DNA from: CAIWAH01 sp964602595
Lineage (GTDB): Bacteria > Verrucomicrobiota > Verrucomicrobiia > Limisphaerales > UBA9464
Length of the DNA: 64,000 bases
NCBI GenBank assembly: GCA_964602595.1
Contig: CAZRRO010000019.1
Span: 1-64,000 of the forward strand
Direction: 5' to 3'
Under the pieces are notes generated by a model. The model did no database searches. It was not told the DNA's origin and saw only the letters and a program-made list of their open reading frames with translations. Positions 6,482 to 15,407 of this stretch are shown piece after piece. Position 1 is the first letter of the stretch. Every line of letters starts with the position of its first letter. A program made the translations under genes and the position numbers.

Positions 6482-9469
6482 ATGAAATTCCAACTCCTTG
6501 CCGCCTTTACCCTTTTGCTTCTCGGCTGCCAGTTGGCGTCAGCCCAGACCAACTCTCCCATCCCGTGGGACCAGATCGGAGCCAAAGCGGGTGCGGACTA
6601 CCAAGGCGCCGGCCTGGCCGTGTCCACCACAGCGGCCGGCGCGCATCTGCGGTGCGTGTTTCAACGCCTCGAGGGTGACGCTACACCTGAAGGGCTGTGG
6701 CTGACCTCGACCGCGCCTGACCACCCCGGCGATCGTTTCCGCGTAGCCGCGGTGGCCGTGGGGCGCAGCGAAGTCTTTCCCCATTGGGCAAATCTGCTGC
6801 TCCCAAGCTCCGGCACTGTATCCGTTGTGGACAAAACCGTGCGCTTCGTCCGGCCCGGGTTGATCGAAGAATACTCAGTGTCTTTGGATGGTGTGCGCCA
6901 GGATTTCGTTTTGGCGGAGCGGCCAATTGGGGGAGGTGAACTGCGATTGGAACTGGCCGTAACTGGTGCACGGGTAGAACCGCTGGCGAATGGTGCCCGT
7001 TTCAGACTGACCGATTCAGGGCGCACGCTGAACTATAACCGGCTTAGGGTGACGGATTTTGCCGGGAGGGAGCTGCCGGCACGGATTGACGTTGGAGGAG
7101 ACTCCGGCAGCCGGTTCCCCGATTCCGATTCTGCCTTGTCCGTCGTGGTTGATGACTCCGACGCCTTGTATCCGGTGCACATCGACCCAACGTTCAGCGA
7201 TGCGGACTGGATGTCGCTGGGGAGTATCCCTGGCGCGGACAACATTGTATATGCCGCAGCGGCGGATCAATTAGGCAATCTCTACATTGGCGGGATGTTC
7301 ACCATCGTGAGTGATCTGCGTGCGAACCGGATCGCCAAATGGGACGGCACCATTTGGAGCCCGCTAGGGGCCGGGCTAAGTGGAACAGACGGCCCGGTGG
7401 TGTATGCATTGGCGGTTTCGGGAAGCAATGTGTATGCGGGAGGTCGGTTTACCATGGCAGGTGACGTTCAGGCCAATCATGTCGCCAAATGGAACGGCAG
7501 CAGTTGGAGCGCATTGGGGTTGGGTTTGGAAGCGGCAACGGCTGGCAGCGTGAAAGCGTTGGCAGTAATGGGTGGTGAATTGTTTGCCGGGGGTCTGTTT
7601 AGCACCTCGGGTAACGTGGCGCTCAATAACATCGCCAAATGGAATGGTAACAGTTGGGACGCCTTGGGTTCGGGAATGCGGGGTGGATCTGTGAATGCGC
7701 TTGCGGTGTCCGGCAATCAGCTTTTTGCCGGCGGCGCTTTTACATCAGCAGGCGGCACCGCAGTAAATCGAATCGCCAACTGGAGTGGCAATAAGTGGAG
7801 CGCGATGGGTTCAGGGGTCAACGGTATCGTTTACGCGCTGAACGTTGCTGGCGGTGATGTTTATGCGGGTGGCGGGTTCACAACTGCTGGTGGAAGCGCA
7901 GCCCATCGAGTCGCCAAATGGAATGGCAGTGCTTGGAGTGCGCTTGGGGCTGGGCCGCCGGGAGCGGACAAATCAATTGTGTATGCGTTGGCGGTTTCGG
8001 GCACCGACGTTTATGCAGGGGGTGGAATTACGTCTGTGACTGTAGGCGGTGCTAACACCGAATTGATCGCCAAATGGAACGGTAGTGTTTGGAGCGTCAT
8101 CGGTTCGGGCAGGGTTGGAGGGATAAATGCCTTGGCGGTATTGGGGAAAGATCTTTATGCCGCAGGAACTTTTGTCACCGCAGACGACACCGCAAGCAGT
8201 CGGATTGCAAAATGGAACGGCGCCAGTTGGGAAGCCATTGGCTCTGGCATAGGCGGCCTGGGCACTCCGGGGGTGGCTGTTCCCGGGGCGGCTGTGCATG
8301 CATTGGCAATTCTTGGCGATGATCTATTTGCGGGCGGAGCGTTCACCGGGGCAGGCGGCAGACCGGCCAGCCGAATCGCCAAGTGGAACGGAAGCGCCTG
8401 GAGCGCTCTCGGTTTAGGAATAGACGCAACAAACGGGGCAGCGGTGAATGCTATGGTGGTATTGGGTGGAGAGTTGTATGTGGGGGGCTACTTCACGACT
8501 GCGGGCGGGAACTCCGCAAACCACATCGCCAAATGGAATGGTAACGCTTGGACGGCTTTAGGTTCAGGAATGAATGCCGAGGTTTCTGCCCTGGCGGTGT
8601 CGGGGAGCGATTTGTTTGCAGGTGGTGGGTTCACCACCGCAGGTGGCACTGAAGTCAACTACGTCGGCAAGTGGAGCGGTAGCGCCTGGAGTGCAATGGG
8701 CTCCGGAATGAATGGCGGGGTCAACGCACTGGCGTCGACGGGTAGCGAGCTGTATGCGGGAGGATCTTTCTCGGCCGCAGGCGGAAACGAGGCTAACCGA
8801 GTCGCCAAATGGAACGGCTCCGTTTGGAGCGCGCTCGGATCAGGAGTTGATGGACCCATTTTCCCCACAGTCTATGCGTTGGCCGTGTCGGACGGCACAC
8901 TCTATGCCGGCGGTTCATTCAGTTCGGCTGGCGGGAATCCGGCTAGCCGAATCGCCAGATGGAACGGCACTGCTTGGAACTCAATGGGTGCCGGAATGAA
9001 CAGCTGGGTTCTCGCGCTCATCGCGTCGGGCGGCAGTCTGTATGCAGGCGGCTATTTTACAACTGCCGACGGCCAGCCAGCAAACTACATCGCTCAATGG
9101 GATGGCAATGAGTGGATGGGCTTGGGAACAGGAACGGACTCGACTGTCGCAGCGCTGGCAATAGCGGGTGGCAGCTTATACCTGGGTGGGGGGTTCAACA
9201 CTGCGGGGGGAAAGCCTTCCGCGCTCGTGGCCAAAGCCCTCATCGCTCCGCCTCCGCTCCAAATCGATAACGTGGGTTTCAACGACGGCCGTATCCAGTT
9301 TGGGTTGTCTGGGCCACCGGGTGCCGCAGCGGTCATTTCTACCAGCACTGATTTGCAAGTGTGGATTCCGCTCGTGACCAACTCCCTGGCCAACGGATCA
9401 CTCCAGTTCACAAGCTCTGCGGCGCAGAATACCCCGAAGCGCTTCTATCGTGTTGCGCTCCAGCCTTGA
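6482..9469 (+). CDS. Large secreted protein with 14 Rax2/Kelch-like propeller repeats
   Basis: A 995-residue exported protein. Residues 1-22 are a signal peptide ending in ASAQ. Residues about 23-236 form a beta-rich domain with the segment EEYSVSLDGVRQDFVL, known from other exported proteins. From about 238 to 920 there are 14 repeats of roughly 45-55 residues with the pattern (I/V)AKWNG-x-x-W-x-x-L-G-x-G ... ALAV ... LYAGG-x-F-T-x-AGG, resembling the repeats of fungal Rax2 and other propeller proteins. The last 60 residues contain ISTSTDLQVW ... KRFYRV, a module shared by several exported proteins in this window. Fourteen repeats would suit two seven-bladed propellers. The role is unknown; surface binding or adhesion is a guess. 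The gene is visibly less GC-rich than its neighbours. Confidence 0.75.
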   Translation: MKFQLLAAFTLLLLGCQLASAQTNSPIPWDQIGAKAGADYQGAGLAVSTTAAGAHLRCVFQRLEGDATPEGLWLTSTAPDHPGDRFRVAAVAVGRSEVFPHWANLLLPSSGTVSVVDKTVRFVRPGLIEEYSVSLDGVRQDFVLAERPIGGGELRLELAVTGARVEPLANGARFRLTDSGRTLNYNRLRVTDFAGRELPARIDVGGDSGSRFPDSDSALSVVVDDSDALYPVHIDPTFSDADWMSLGSIPGADNIVYAAAADQLGNLYIGGMFTIVSDLRANRIAKWDGTIWSPLGAGLSGTDGPVVYALAVSGSNVYAGGRFTMAGDVQANHVAKWNGSSWSALGLGLEAATAGSVKALAVMGGELFAGGLFSTSGNVALNNIAKWNGNSWDALGSGMRGGSVNALAVSGNQLFAGGAFTSAGGTAVNRIANWSGNKWSAMGSGVNGIVYALNVAGGDVYAGGGFTTAGGSAAHRVAKWNGSAWSALGAGPPGADKSIVYALAVSGTDVYAGGGITSVTVGGANTELIAKWNGSVWSVIGSGRVGGINALAVLGKDLYAAGTFVTADDTASSRIAKWNGASWEAIGSGIGGLGTPGVAVPGAAVHALAILGDDLFAGGAFTGAGGRPASRIAKWNGSAWSALGLGIDATNGAAVNAMVVLGGELYVGGYFTTAGGNSANHIAKWNGNAWTALGSGMNAEVSALAVSGSDLFAGGGFTTAGGTEVNYVGKWSGSAWSAMGSGMNGGVNALASTGSELYAGGSFSAAGGNEANRVAKWNGSVWSALGSGVDGPIFPTVYALAVSDGTLYAGGSFSSAGGNPASRIARWNGTAWNSMGAGMNSWVLALIASGGSLYAGGYFTTADGQPANYIAQWDGNEWMGLGTGTDSTVAALAIAGGSLYLGGGFNTAGGKPSALVAKALIAPPPLQIDNVGFNDGRIQFGLSGPPGAAAVISTSTDLQVWIPLVTNSLANGSLQFTSSAAQNTPKRFYRVALQP
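7195..9245 (+). repeat. Fourteen tandem in-frame coding repeats (about 135-165 bases each)
   Basis: Tandem degenerate repeats inside the propeller gene. Each unit encodes a WNG...W...LG...GG.FT..GG block; the first unit begins DADWMSLGS and lacks the AKWNG part. Units differ at many positions in both DNA and protein, so they are old or under diversifying change rather than a fresh expansion. They code for protein and are not a CRISPR array. Confidence 0.75.
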
Positions 9470-9512
9470 ACTGGTCAAACCGCTCCGTGAGAAATCGAAT
9501 TACCCGCCCAAA

Positions 9513-10337
9513 TCAGCGCTCCTGTGTGGCGATGGGATCTCCCGTCGGCGGCGGGGCGTGGTCTTCCTGGGCGGGCGGGCCGAGCAGCTCGGTGAGGATC
9601 GGTTTCAACGCGTTGGCCCAGACTTGGTAACCCTGCACAGTCGGATGGACGCCGTCGTGCATCATGCTGGCGAGCAGTTTGCCGTCGCGGTCGGCCAGGC
9701 GGGCGTCGAGGTCGAGGTAGCGGATACGCTTGCCGTCGGCGAAGCCGGCGAGGCGGGCGTTGAGACGGCGGATGGTGGGCATCAGCGTGAGGCTTTCGCC
9801 GGGACTGTTCCGCGGCAGGACACCCGTGAGGATCACCGTGGCGGCGGGCGCCTGCCGTTGCACGGAGTCGAGGATCGCGCGGATGCCGGCGGTGACTTCG
9901 GCGATCTTGGCCTCGGCGCGGTCGCCGGTGTCGTCGGGCTTGAGGTTGTTGGTGCCGGCCAGCAGCACGACGACCTTGGGATGGACGCCCGCGAGTTCGC
10001 CGTTCTCCAGCCGCCAGAGGATGTTCTGCACGGTGTCGCTGCCCCAGCCGAAGTTGCCGGCGTTCCAGCCGTGGAAGTTGGTGGTCCAGTTGGCGAGCAG
10101 GTCGCGGTATTGGGAGTCGGAACAGCCCCAGCGGCGAATGATGGAATCGCCAACGAAGTAGAGGTCAGTGCGGCCCTGCTTGGCCTTGGCGAGGAGTTGG
10201 TCGTGCGCGAGCTGCGAGTTGCGGTCGGTGCGGGGCACCGGGGCGACCACGGGGGCATTGGTCTGCGCCGAGGTGAAGGTGGGCAGGAGCGCTGCGGCCA
10301 GGAGCGCGCCGAGCGTGGGCGACCAGGTGGATTTCAT
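9513..10337 (-). CDS. SGNH/GDSL-type esterase (secreted)
   Basis: A 274-residue exported hydrolase. The ATG at 10337 gives the signal peptide MKSTWSPTLGALLAAALLPTFTSAQ. SGNH blocks are present in order: block I with the nucleophile in FVGDSIIRRW, block II glycine in NAGNFGWGSD, block III Asn in LLAGTNNLKP, and block V with Asp and His in MHDGVHPTVQGY. This pattern is that of the platelet-activating-factor acetylhydrolase-like branch; in verrucomicrobia and planctomycetes such enzymes commonly deacetylate sugars. It is divergent from the GntP-type permease gene at 10500 and convergent with the propeller gene (43 bases between stops). Confidence 0.85.
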   Translation of the reverse strand: MKSTWSPTLGALLAAALLPTFTSAQTNAPVVAPVPRTDRNSQLAHDQLLAKAKQGRTDLYFVGDSIIRRWGCSDSQYRDLLANWTTNFHGWNAGNFGWGSDTVQNILWRLENGELAGVHPKVVVLLAGTNNLKPDDTGDRAEAKIAEVTAGIRAILDSVQRQAPAATVILTGVLPRNSPGESLTLMPTIRRLNARLAGFADGKRIRYLDLDARLADRDGKLLASMMHDGVHPTVQGYQVWANALKPILTELLGPPAQEDHAPPPTGDPIATQER

Positions 10338-10499
10338 ACGGTGGAGTGGAGGCAAAGGGATCGCGGCCGGGAACATCCTGCGGAAGCGGCGAAACGTCAC
10401 GTTCAACGACGGCGGGGAGGCGATCGCGTTGCGCCCGCCCGCTTTCCAGTTCCCGGGGCTTCCCTTGGCCGGTCGCGTCGTGCCACCGTTGTGCGTCCC

Positions 10500-11912
10500 A
10501 TGAATCCCACGGATTGGAAGCTCATCGTGCTCGCCCTGGCCGCCATCGGCGTGCTCGTGCTGCTGGTCACCAAACTCAAGGTCAACGCCTTCATCTCGTT
10601 GGTGATCGCCTCGTTGCTCGTGGGCGGCGGCGCCGTGCTCATGGAGATTCCGTTCAAGGACGCCACCGGCAAGGTCGCGCCCTACACGATGCTCGGCGTG
10701 GCGAAGTCCATCCAAGACGGCTTGGGGGCAACCTTGGGCGGGATCGCCGCGGTGCTGGGTTTGGGCGCGATGCTGGGCAAGCTGCTCGCCGAATCCGGCG
10801 GCGCCGAGGTGCTGGCAAAACGTTTTGCCGCGATGTTCGGCCCGAAGAACATCCAGTGGTGCATCATGGCGTTGGCACTGGCGGTGGGCCTGACGACTTG
10901 GTTCGCCGTCGGCTTGGTGCTGCTGCTGCCGATCCTGCTGACGCTCACCCATGAGACGAAACAGCCCTTCCTCAAGCTCACGCTCCCGCTGCTGGCCTGC
11001 CTCTCGGTCATGCACGGGGTGATGCCGCCGCATCCGGGCCCGGTCGTGGCGGTGGAAGCGCTGAAGGCCAACATGGGGTTGGTGCTGTTCTGGGGTTTCA
11101 TCATCGGCATTCCCACGGCGGCGGTCGCGGGGCCGATCTTCGCGCGACTCGCGGTGAAACGGGTGGAAGCCAAGCCGCCGGCCGTCGCCCAGAACGTCGC
11201 CCGCGATCCCAAGCTGCAGGCACCTGGATTTGGCCTGACCCTACTGTCCATCCTCCTGCCGGTGGTGCTGATGCTCGTTTCAACTCTGGCGGAACTGACG
11301 CTGCCCAAGGGCAACCATACGCGGGAGGTCGCCACCTTCATCGGCAATCCCAGCATCGCGCTGCTGGTCTCGGTGGTCTTTGCCACCTGGTCGCTCGGCA
11401 CAAAATGCGGTTACCAGCTGCCGCAACTGCTCAAGTTCACCGAATCGAGCGTCGGCGCCATCGGCATGACGATCCTCGTGGTCGGCGGCGGAGGCGGGTT
11501 CGCCCGGGTGCTGCGCGACAGCGGCGTTGCGGACTCCATCGGCCGGATTGCCGAGGCGGCGCACCTGCCACCGCTGCTCTACGGCTGGCTGATCTCGGCA
11601 TTCATCCGGGTGGCGACAGGTTCGGCCACGGTGTCCATCGTGACGGCGTCGGGCTTGCTGGTGCCGGTGCTGGCGGCGCATCCCGAGTTTTCGCCCCATC
11701 AGGTGGCGCTGATCATTTGCGCGATCGGCTGCGGGTCCCTGTTCCTGTCGCACCTGAACGACGCCGGCTTCTGGATCGTGAAGGATTGCCTCGGCCTCAC
11801 AGTGGGCCAAACGCTGCGCACCTGGACGGTTTGCGAAACCATCGTGGGCATCGCCGGCATGCTGTTCTCGCTGGTGGCGTTCTACGCGGTGGGTTCGCTG
11901 GGGAAGATGTGA
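10500..11912 (+). CDS. GntP family permease (gluconate:H+ symporter type)
   Basis: A 470-residue polytopic membrane protein that imports gluconate or a related sugar acid with protons. Family signatures include LGLGAMLGKLLAESGGAEVLA near residue 80, the segment VMHGVMPPHPGPVVAVEAL in the middle, RVATGSATVSIVTASG and SHLNDAGFWIVKD toward the end, spaced as in GntT/IdnT. The ATG at 10500 is chosen because the protein then begins directly with the first transmembrane segment. No gluconate kinase or dehydratase is adjacent, so the substrate is uncertain. The 300-odd open codons upstream in the same frame are antisense to the SGNH gene and are not considered coding. Confidence 0.88.
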   Translation: MNPTDWKLIVLALAAIGVLVLLVTKLKVNAFISLVIASLLVGGGAVLMEIPFKDATGKVAPYTMLGVAKSIQDGLGATLGGIAAVLGLGAMLGKLLAESGGAEVLAKRFAAMFGPKNIQWCIMALALAVGLTTWFAVGLVLLLPILLTLTHETKQPFLKLTLPLLACLSVMHGVMPPHPGPVVAVEALKANMGLVLFWGFIIGIPTAAVAGPIFARLAVKRVEAKPPAVAQNVARDPKLQAPGFGLTLLSILLPVVLMLVSTLAELTLPKGNHTREVATFIGNPSIALLVSVVFATWSLGTKCGYQLPQLLKFTESSVGAIGMTILVVGGGGGFARVLRDSGVADSIGRIAEAAHLPPLLYGWLISAFIRVATGSATVSIVTASGLLVPVLAAHPEFSPHQVALIICAIGCGSLFLSHLNDAGFWIVKDCLGLTVGQTLRTWTVCETIVGIAGMLFSLVAFYAVGSLGKM

Positions 11913-12032
11913 GCGGCATTGGCCGGCATGGTTGGGTTTATCAAAGGCACTTCAGCTGCCTTCCGAGTCGACGGCTCGGAGGTTGAAAGCGATGTTTTTC
12001 CGAAGCGTTTTCAAGCCGGTTGCCTGAAGGCG

Positions 12033-12458
12033 TCAGTATGCCTCCCGCCCAATAACGATTTCATCGCCATCTTCTAGCTGTAGCGAGAGAGATTCCCGCC
12101 ATGGAACGTTTCTGAACGAAGTCAGGCGCTCCCTTCGTTTCAGGAAGGACCTAGTTCGATAGGAAAACTCCCCGCGACCACCTGCCGCATCAAGGGCACT
12201 GCCGACTGTTGCGCCGCGGGGGAGAGTTACCAGCCCTGGAGTTTTGACCTCGCCGGCAACGAAGACTCGGATTGTTTGCGGATCCAAACCTGCTGCAGCC
12301 CCATGCCCCTGTGGGACTACCCAAGTTGCCCCAACCTTAGCCGGCGTTTCCCTTAGCGCCGTGGCGCAGGAAATCAGCACATTCCCACACGCGACCACAC
12401 ATAGGTATCGACTCGTCGAACGGAGGAATCGGCTCTTGGTCGTCGTTGGCGCCAGCAT
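12033..12458 (-). CDS. Small SLBB-domain putative lipoprotein
   Basis: A 141-residue protein. An N-terminal hydrophobic segment ends in a possible lipobox (LISC, cysteine near residue 31), so it is probably lipid-anchored. Residues about 61-95 match the beta-grasp SLBB unit found in polysaccharide export proteins: TIRVFVAGEVKTPGLVTL followed by GATVGSALDAAGG. The remainder ends in LSLQLEDGDEIVIG, which also fits SLBB proteins. It lacks the N-terminal poly_export domain of Wza-type proteins and has no capsule genes beside it. Base composition is lower in GC than the flanking transporter genes. The start could also be an internal codon. Confidence 0.65.
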   Translation of the reverse strand: MLAPTTTKSRFLRSTSRYLCVVACGNVLISCATALRETPAKVGATWVVPQGHGAAAGLDPQTIRVFVAGEVKTPGLVTLPRGATVGSALDAAGGRGEFSYRTRSFLKRRERLTSFRNVPWRESLSLQLEDGDEIVIGREAY

Positions 12459-12590
12459 TGCCGCGGATAGAAACCGGGTTCCGGACTCCGTTCAATCCCC
12501 GCCCTTGGCGCCTGCTGCCGCGCACGGCGATGCCCGGTGATTGCCAGCCCGCCGGTTTCCCGGGCAAGCTCGCCGGGACGTCAGGACGCC

Positions 12591-14312
12591 ATGCATCATC
12601 TCATCCAAAACATCGCGATGTGCATCGCCGCCGCGTGGCTGCTGGGCATGGTGGCCCAATGGCTGCGCCAGCCCGTGCTGCTGGCCTATCTGGTCGGCGG
12701 TTTCCTGCTGGGGCCGTATTGCCTGAAGTGGGTCGTGGACCCCGAATCCATCGAGACCATCTCCGAACTTGGCCTTATTTTCCTGCTGTTCATGATCGGG
12801 TTGGAGATCGACCTGAAGAAGATCATCGCGGCCGGCAGCCGGATCAGCGTGACGGCGATGGTCCAGATCGTGGGCGGCTGCCTGCTGGGCGTGGCCGGAT
12901 TTTCCCTCGGTGGCTTCAAGCTCGGCGGTCCGTCGTGGGATGCTTTGTATCTGGCCGTGGCGGCGGCGCTTTCCAGCACGGTCATCATCGTCAAAGTGCT
13001 CTACGAAAAGCGTGAATTGGATACCTTGGCCGGCCGCGTGACGCTGGGCGTGCTCGTCTTGCAGGACCTGTTCGCGATCCTGTTCCTCGCCATCCAGCCC
13101 AGTTTGGATGACCTGAAGTTGTCCGTGCTCGGCATGTCCGCCCTGCGCGTGGTGACGTTGGTGGCGGCGGCACTGGCGTTCAGCCGGTATGTGTTGCCGC
13201 CGCTCTTTCGCAGCGTGGCCCGGCTGCCGGAGCTGGTGCTGGTCGGCGCGTTGGGCTGGTGTTTCCTGGTCGGCCAACTGGGCGAATGGCTCCATCTGTC
13301 GCGCGAAATGGGCGCGCTGGTGGCCGGCGTGGCGTTGTCCACGTTCCCCTACGCGCTGGACGTCACGGCCAAGGTCACGAGCCTGCGGGATTTCTTTGTG
13401 ACGCTATTTTTCGTGGGCTTGGGAATGAAAATTCCGGTTCCCGGCGCCGCGGAAATCACGATGGCGCTCGGCATCATGCTGTTCACGGTGGCCAGCCGGC
13501 TGGCGACGACATTCACCCCGCTTTACCTGCTCAAGTCGGGGCTGCGGGTCAGCCTCCTGCCGGCGATCAACCTATGCCAGATCAGCGAATTCTCATTGGT
13601 CGTCATGGAATTGGGCTCCAAGTCGGGCCACGTGAGCCCGCGCAGCACGGCCGGCATGTCGCTGGCCTTCGTGGCGCTGGCGGTCGGCTCCACGTTTGCG
13701 ATGACCCGGTCCGATGGGATGGTCCGCGGCCTCATCCCGTGGCTGAAGCGGCAGGGCTTCCGCGATCTCGATTCCGGCGATCCAGGTCACGGCGCAGAAG
13801 GCCACGGCCACGGCGCGCGGATCTTGGTGCTCGGATTTTTCCGCACGGCCAGCTCCTTGGTCGAGGAATTGGCCCAGAAATCGCCAAACCTGCTGGCGGA
13901 GTTGGCCGTCGTGGACTTCAACCCCGTGGTCCACGCCCAGCTCAAGGTGCGTGGAATCAGGGTGATTTACGGCGACATCAGCCAGCGTGACACCTTGGCC
14001 CACGCCGGTGTTTCGGCGGCCGAGGTGCTTGTCTGCACCATTCCCGACTCGTTGCTGAAAGGTTCGAATAACGAACGGCTCGTGCGGCAACTGCGCGACC
14101 TCAACCCGTCGGCCAAGATCATCGCCCCGGCGGAAACGATCGCCGACGTCGCCCGCCTGCGTTCGGCCGGCGCCGACTACGTCAGCCTGCCGCGCTTGAG
14201 CGAGGCCAGCGACCTGTGCGAGGCGGTCCAGGCGGCCCACGAAGGCTTGTTGGAGCAAAAGCAATCCCGCCTCGACGGCCGACTGGCAGCGCGGGCGGAA
14301 GTGCTGCCGTAG
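12591..14312 (+). CDS. CPA2-type cation/proton antiporter with C-terminal RCK-like domain
   Basis: A 573-residue monovalent cation:proton antiporter of the KefB/KefC/CPA2 class. The start at 12591 puts HLIQNIAMCIAAAWLLG at the first helix. The N-terminal 400 residues hold about 12 hydrophobic segments with AYLVGGFLLGPY and GLIFLLFMIGLEIDL, hallmarks of the family. Residues about 404-540 form a TrkA-N/RCK-like Rossmann domain (ILVLGFF, VVDFNP, VIYGDISQRDTL, LVCTIPD). The usual glycine-rich GxGxxG loop is replaced by LGFFRTASS, so normal dinucleotide binding may be altered. The likely role is K+ or Na+/H+ exchange at the inner membrane. Confidence 0.85.
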   Translation: MHHLIQNIAMCIAAAWLLGMVAQWLRQPVLLAYLVGGFLLGPYCLKWVVDPESIETISELGLIFLLFMIGLEIDLKKIIAAGSRISVTAMVQIVGGCLLGVAGFSLGGFKLGGPSWDALYLAVAAALSSTVIIVKVLYEKRELDTLAGRVTLGVLVLQDLFAILFLAIQPSLDDLKLSVLGMSALRVVTLVAAALAFSRYVLPPLFRSVARLPELVLVGALGWCFLVGQLGEWLHLSREMGALVAGVALSTFPYALDVTAKVTSLRDFFVTLFFVGLGMKIPVPGAAEITMALGIMLFTVASRLATTFTPLYLLKSGLRVSLLPAINLCQISEFSLVVMELGSKSGHVSPRSTAGMSLAFVALAVGSTFAMTRSDGMVRGLIPWLKRQGFRDLDSGDPGHGAEGHGHGARILVLGFFRTASSLVEELAQKSPNLLAELAVVDFNPVVHAQLKVRGIRVIYGDISQRDTLAHAGVSAAEVLVCTIPDSLLKGSNNERLVRQLRDLNPSAKIIAPAETIADVARLRSAGADYVSLPRLSEASDLCEAVQAAHEGLLEQKQSRLDGRLAARAEVLP

Positions 14313-14494
14313 TCCTCGGTCGCCTCGGCCGATCCCGACGGGGAATTCTGGTCGGGTCACGGATCGATGCGCCGATTCAACGAACCTGCGCCCGCCCCAA
14401 TGCGGGCCGCCATCCGCGACTTGTTCCCGCCGGTTGGCCTTTGTTACGGTCACGACACGTTCCGCGGCGAATCACTCTGACGCCGCCCTATCGT

Positions 14495-15283
14495 ATGCCC
14501 GTGATCACCGGGGCCGAGCGCCCCACCGAAAACTTCCATCATCGCCGCCACACGCTGAACGCAAACCGTTCAGCCCTCGAATCCGTCGGGGTCGGTGTGC
14601 AAAACCTGCTCGAATGGAGCGTTTCCCGTGTCTCCCGGCACGGCGACCCGCACATCTACGACACCCGCCTGTTTCCGTGGGCGGCCGAGATCGAACGCGA
14701 ATGGCACCGCGTCCGGAAGGAACTGGACGCGGTGATGACCTTCCGGGACCAGATGCCCAGTTTTCAGGACATCCTGAAGGAAGTCGGCGCCATCCAATCC
14801 GACCAAAACTGGAAGACCTTTTTCCTCGCGGGCATTGGCATGGATTGCTCCGAAAACGCGAAACGATGCCCGGAAACGATGCGGCTGCTGGGGAAGATGC
14901 CCGGCATGACTACCGCCTTCTTCAGCATTCTGTCGCCCGGCAAACACATTCCGGCCCACCGGGGCGCTTGGAACGGTATCCTGCGCTTCCACTTGGGCCT
15001 GATGGTCCCGCAGCCCCACGAGCGGGTGAAAATTCGGATCGGCAACGACTATTACTCGTGGCGCGAGGGCGAAGCCTTGATCTTCGACGACACCTTCAAC
15101 CACGAGGTCTGGAACGACACCGCCGGCTACCGCGTGGTGCTGTTCGTGGACTTCGCCCGCCCGCTGGTCCAGCCGTTCCACTGGCTCAACGAGCGTTTCA
15201 TCAACTTGGGCGCCTTGGCACCGTTCCTTCGCGAGGCCGGGGAGAAGCAGAAACGCTGGCAGGATGCGTTTTGGAAGAGCTAG
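14495..15283 (+). CDS. Aspartyl/asparaginyl beta-hydroxylase family dioxygenase
   Basis: A 262-residue Fe(II)/2-oxoglutarate-dependent oxygenase. The cupin core is clear: PAHRGAWNGILRFHLGL carries the first iron-binding His and the HLGL strand, YYSWREGEALIFDDTFNHEVWN carries the second His, and the Arg in GYRVVLFVDFARP is the 2-oxoglutarate-binding position. Family members hydroxylate Asp/Asn side chains in proteins (AspH) or the acyl chains of lipid A (LpxO). The YxWREGE segment and the HR pair recall LpxO, but no N-terminal membrane helix is obvious, so the substrate is left open. The ATG at 14495 is chosen over longer frames that overlap the antiporter gene. Confidence 0.82.
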   Translation: MPVITGAERPTENFHHRRHTLNANRSALESVGVGVQNLLEWSVSRVSRHGDPHIYDTRLFPWAAEIEREWHRVRKELDAVMTFRDQMPSFQDILKEVGAIQSDQNWKTFFLAGIGMDCSENAKRCPETMRLLGKMPGMTTAFFSILSPGKHIPAHRGAWNGILRFHLGLMVPQPHERVKIRIGNDYYSWREGEALIFDDTFNHEVWNDTAGYRVVLFVDFARPLVQPFHWLNERFINLGALAPFLREAGEKQKRWQDAFWKS

Positions 15284-15407
15284 CCCCCGCGATTCGAGTC
15301 CAAGCGCGTTCCCCCGACCGAAGAATCCAAACTTGTTTTGCAAATCAGTTTGACGGGAATAACTAACTTTGGTTACTTGGCCGCGCGGTAAAGGAGTGGA
15401 GATCAAA

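Noticed and set aside
7195..9245. Regularly spaced repeats considered as a CRISPR or minisatellite array
   Set aside because: The repeats are degenerate, in frame and encode a consistent propeller motif; unit length varies by whole codons.
9450..10499. Open frame upstream and in phase with the GntP-type permease
   Set aside because: It is antisense to the SGNH hydrolase, which has all four catalytic blocks; permease homologues start near 10500.
11955..12000. Short inverted repeat (tccgag/ctcgga) after the permease gene, followed by a few T residues
   Set aside because: The T run lies too far from a six-base stem to call a terminator with confidence.
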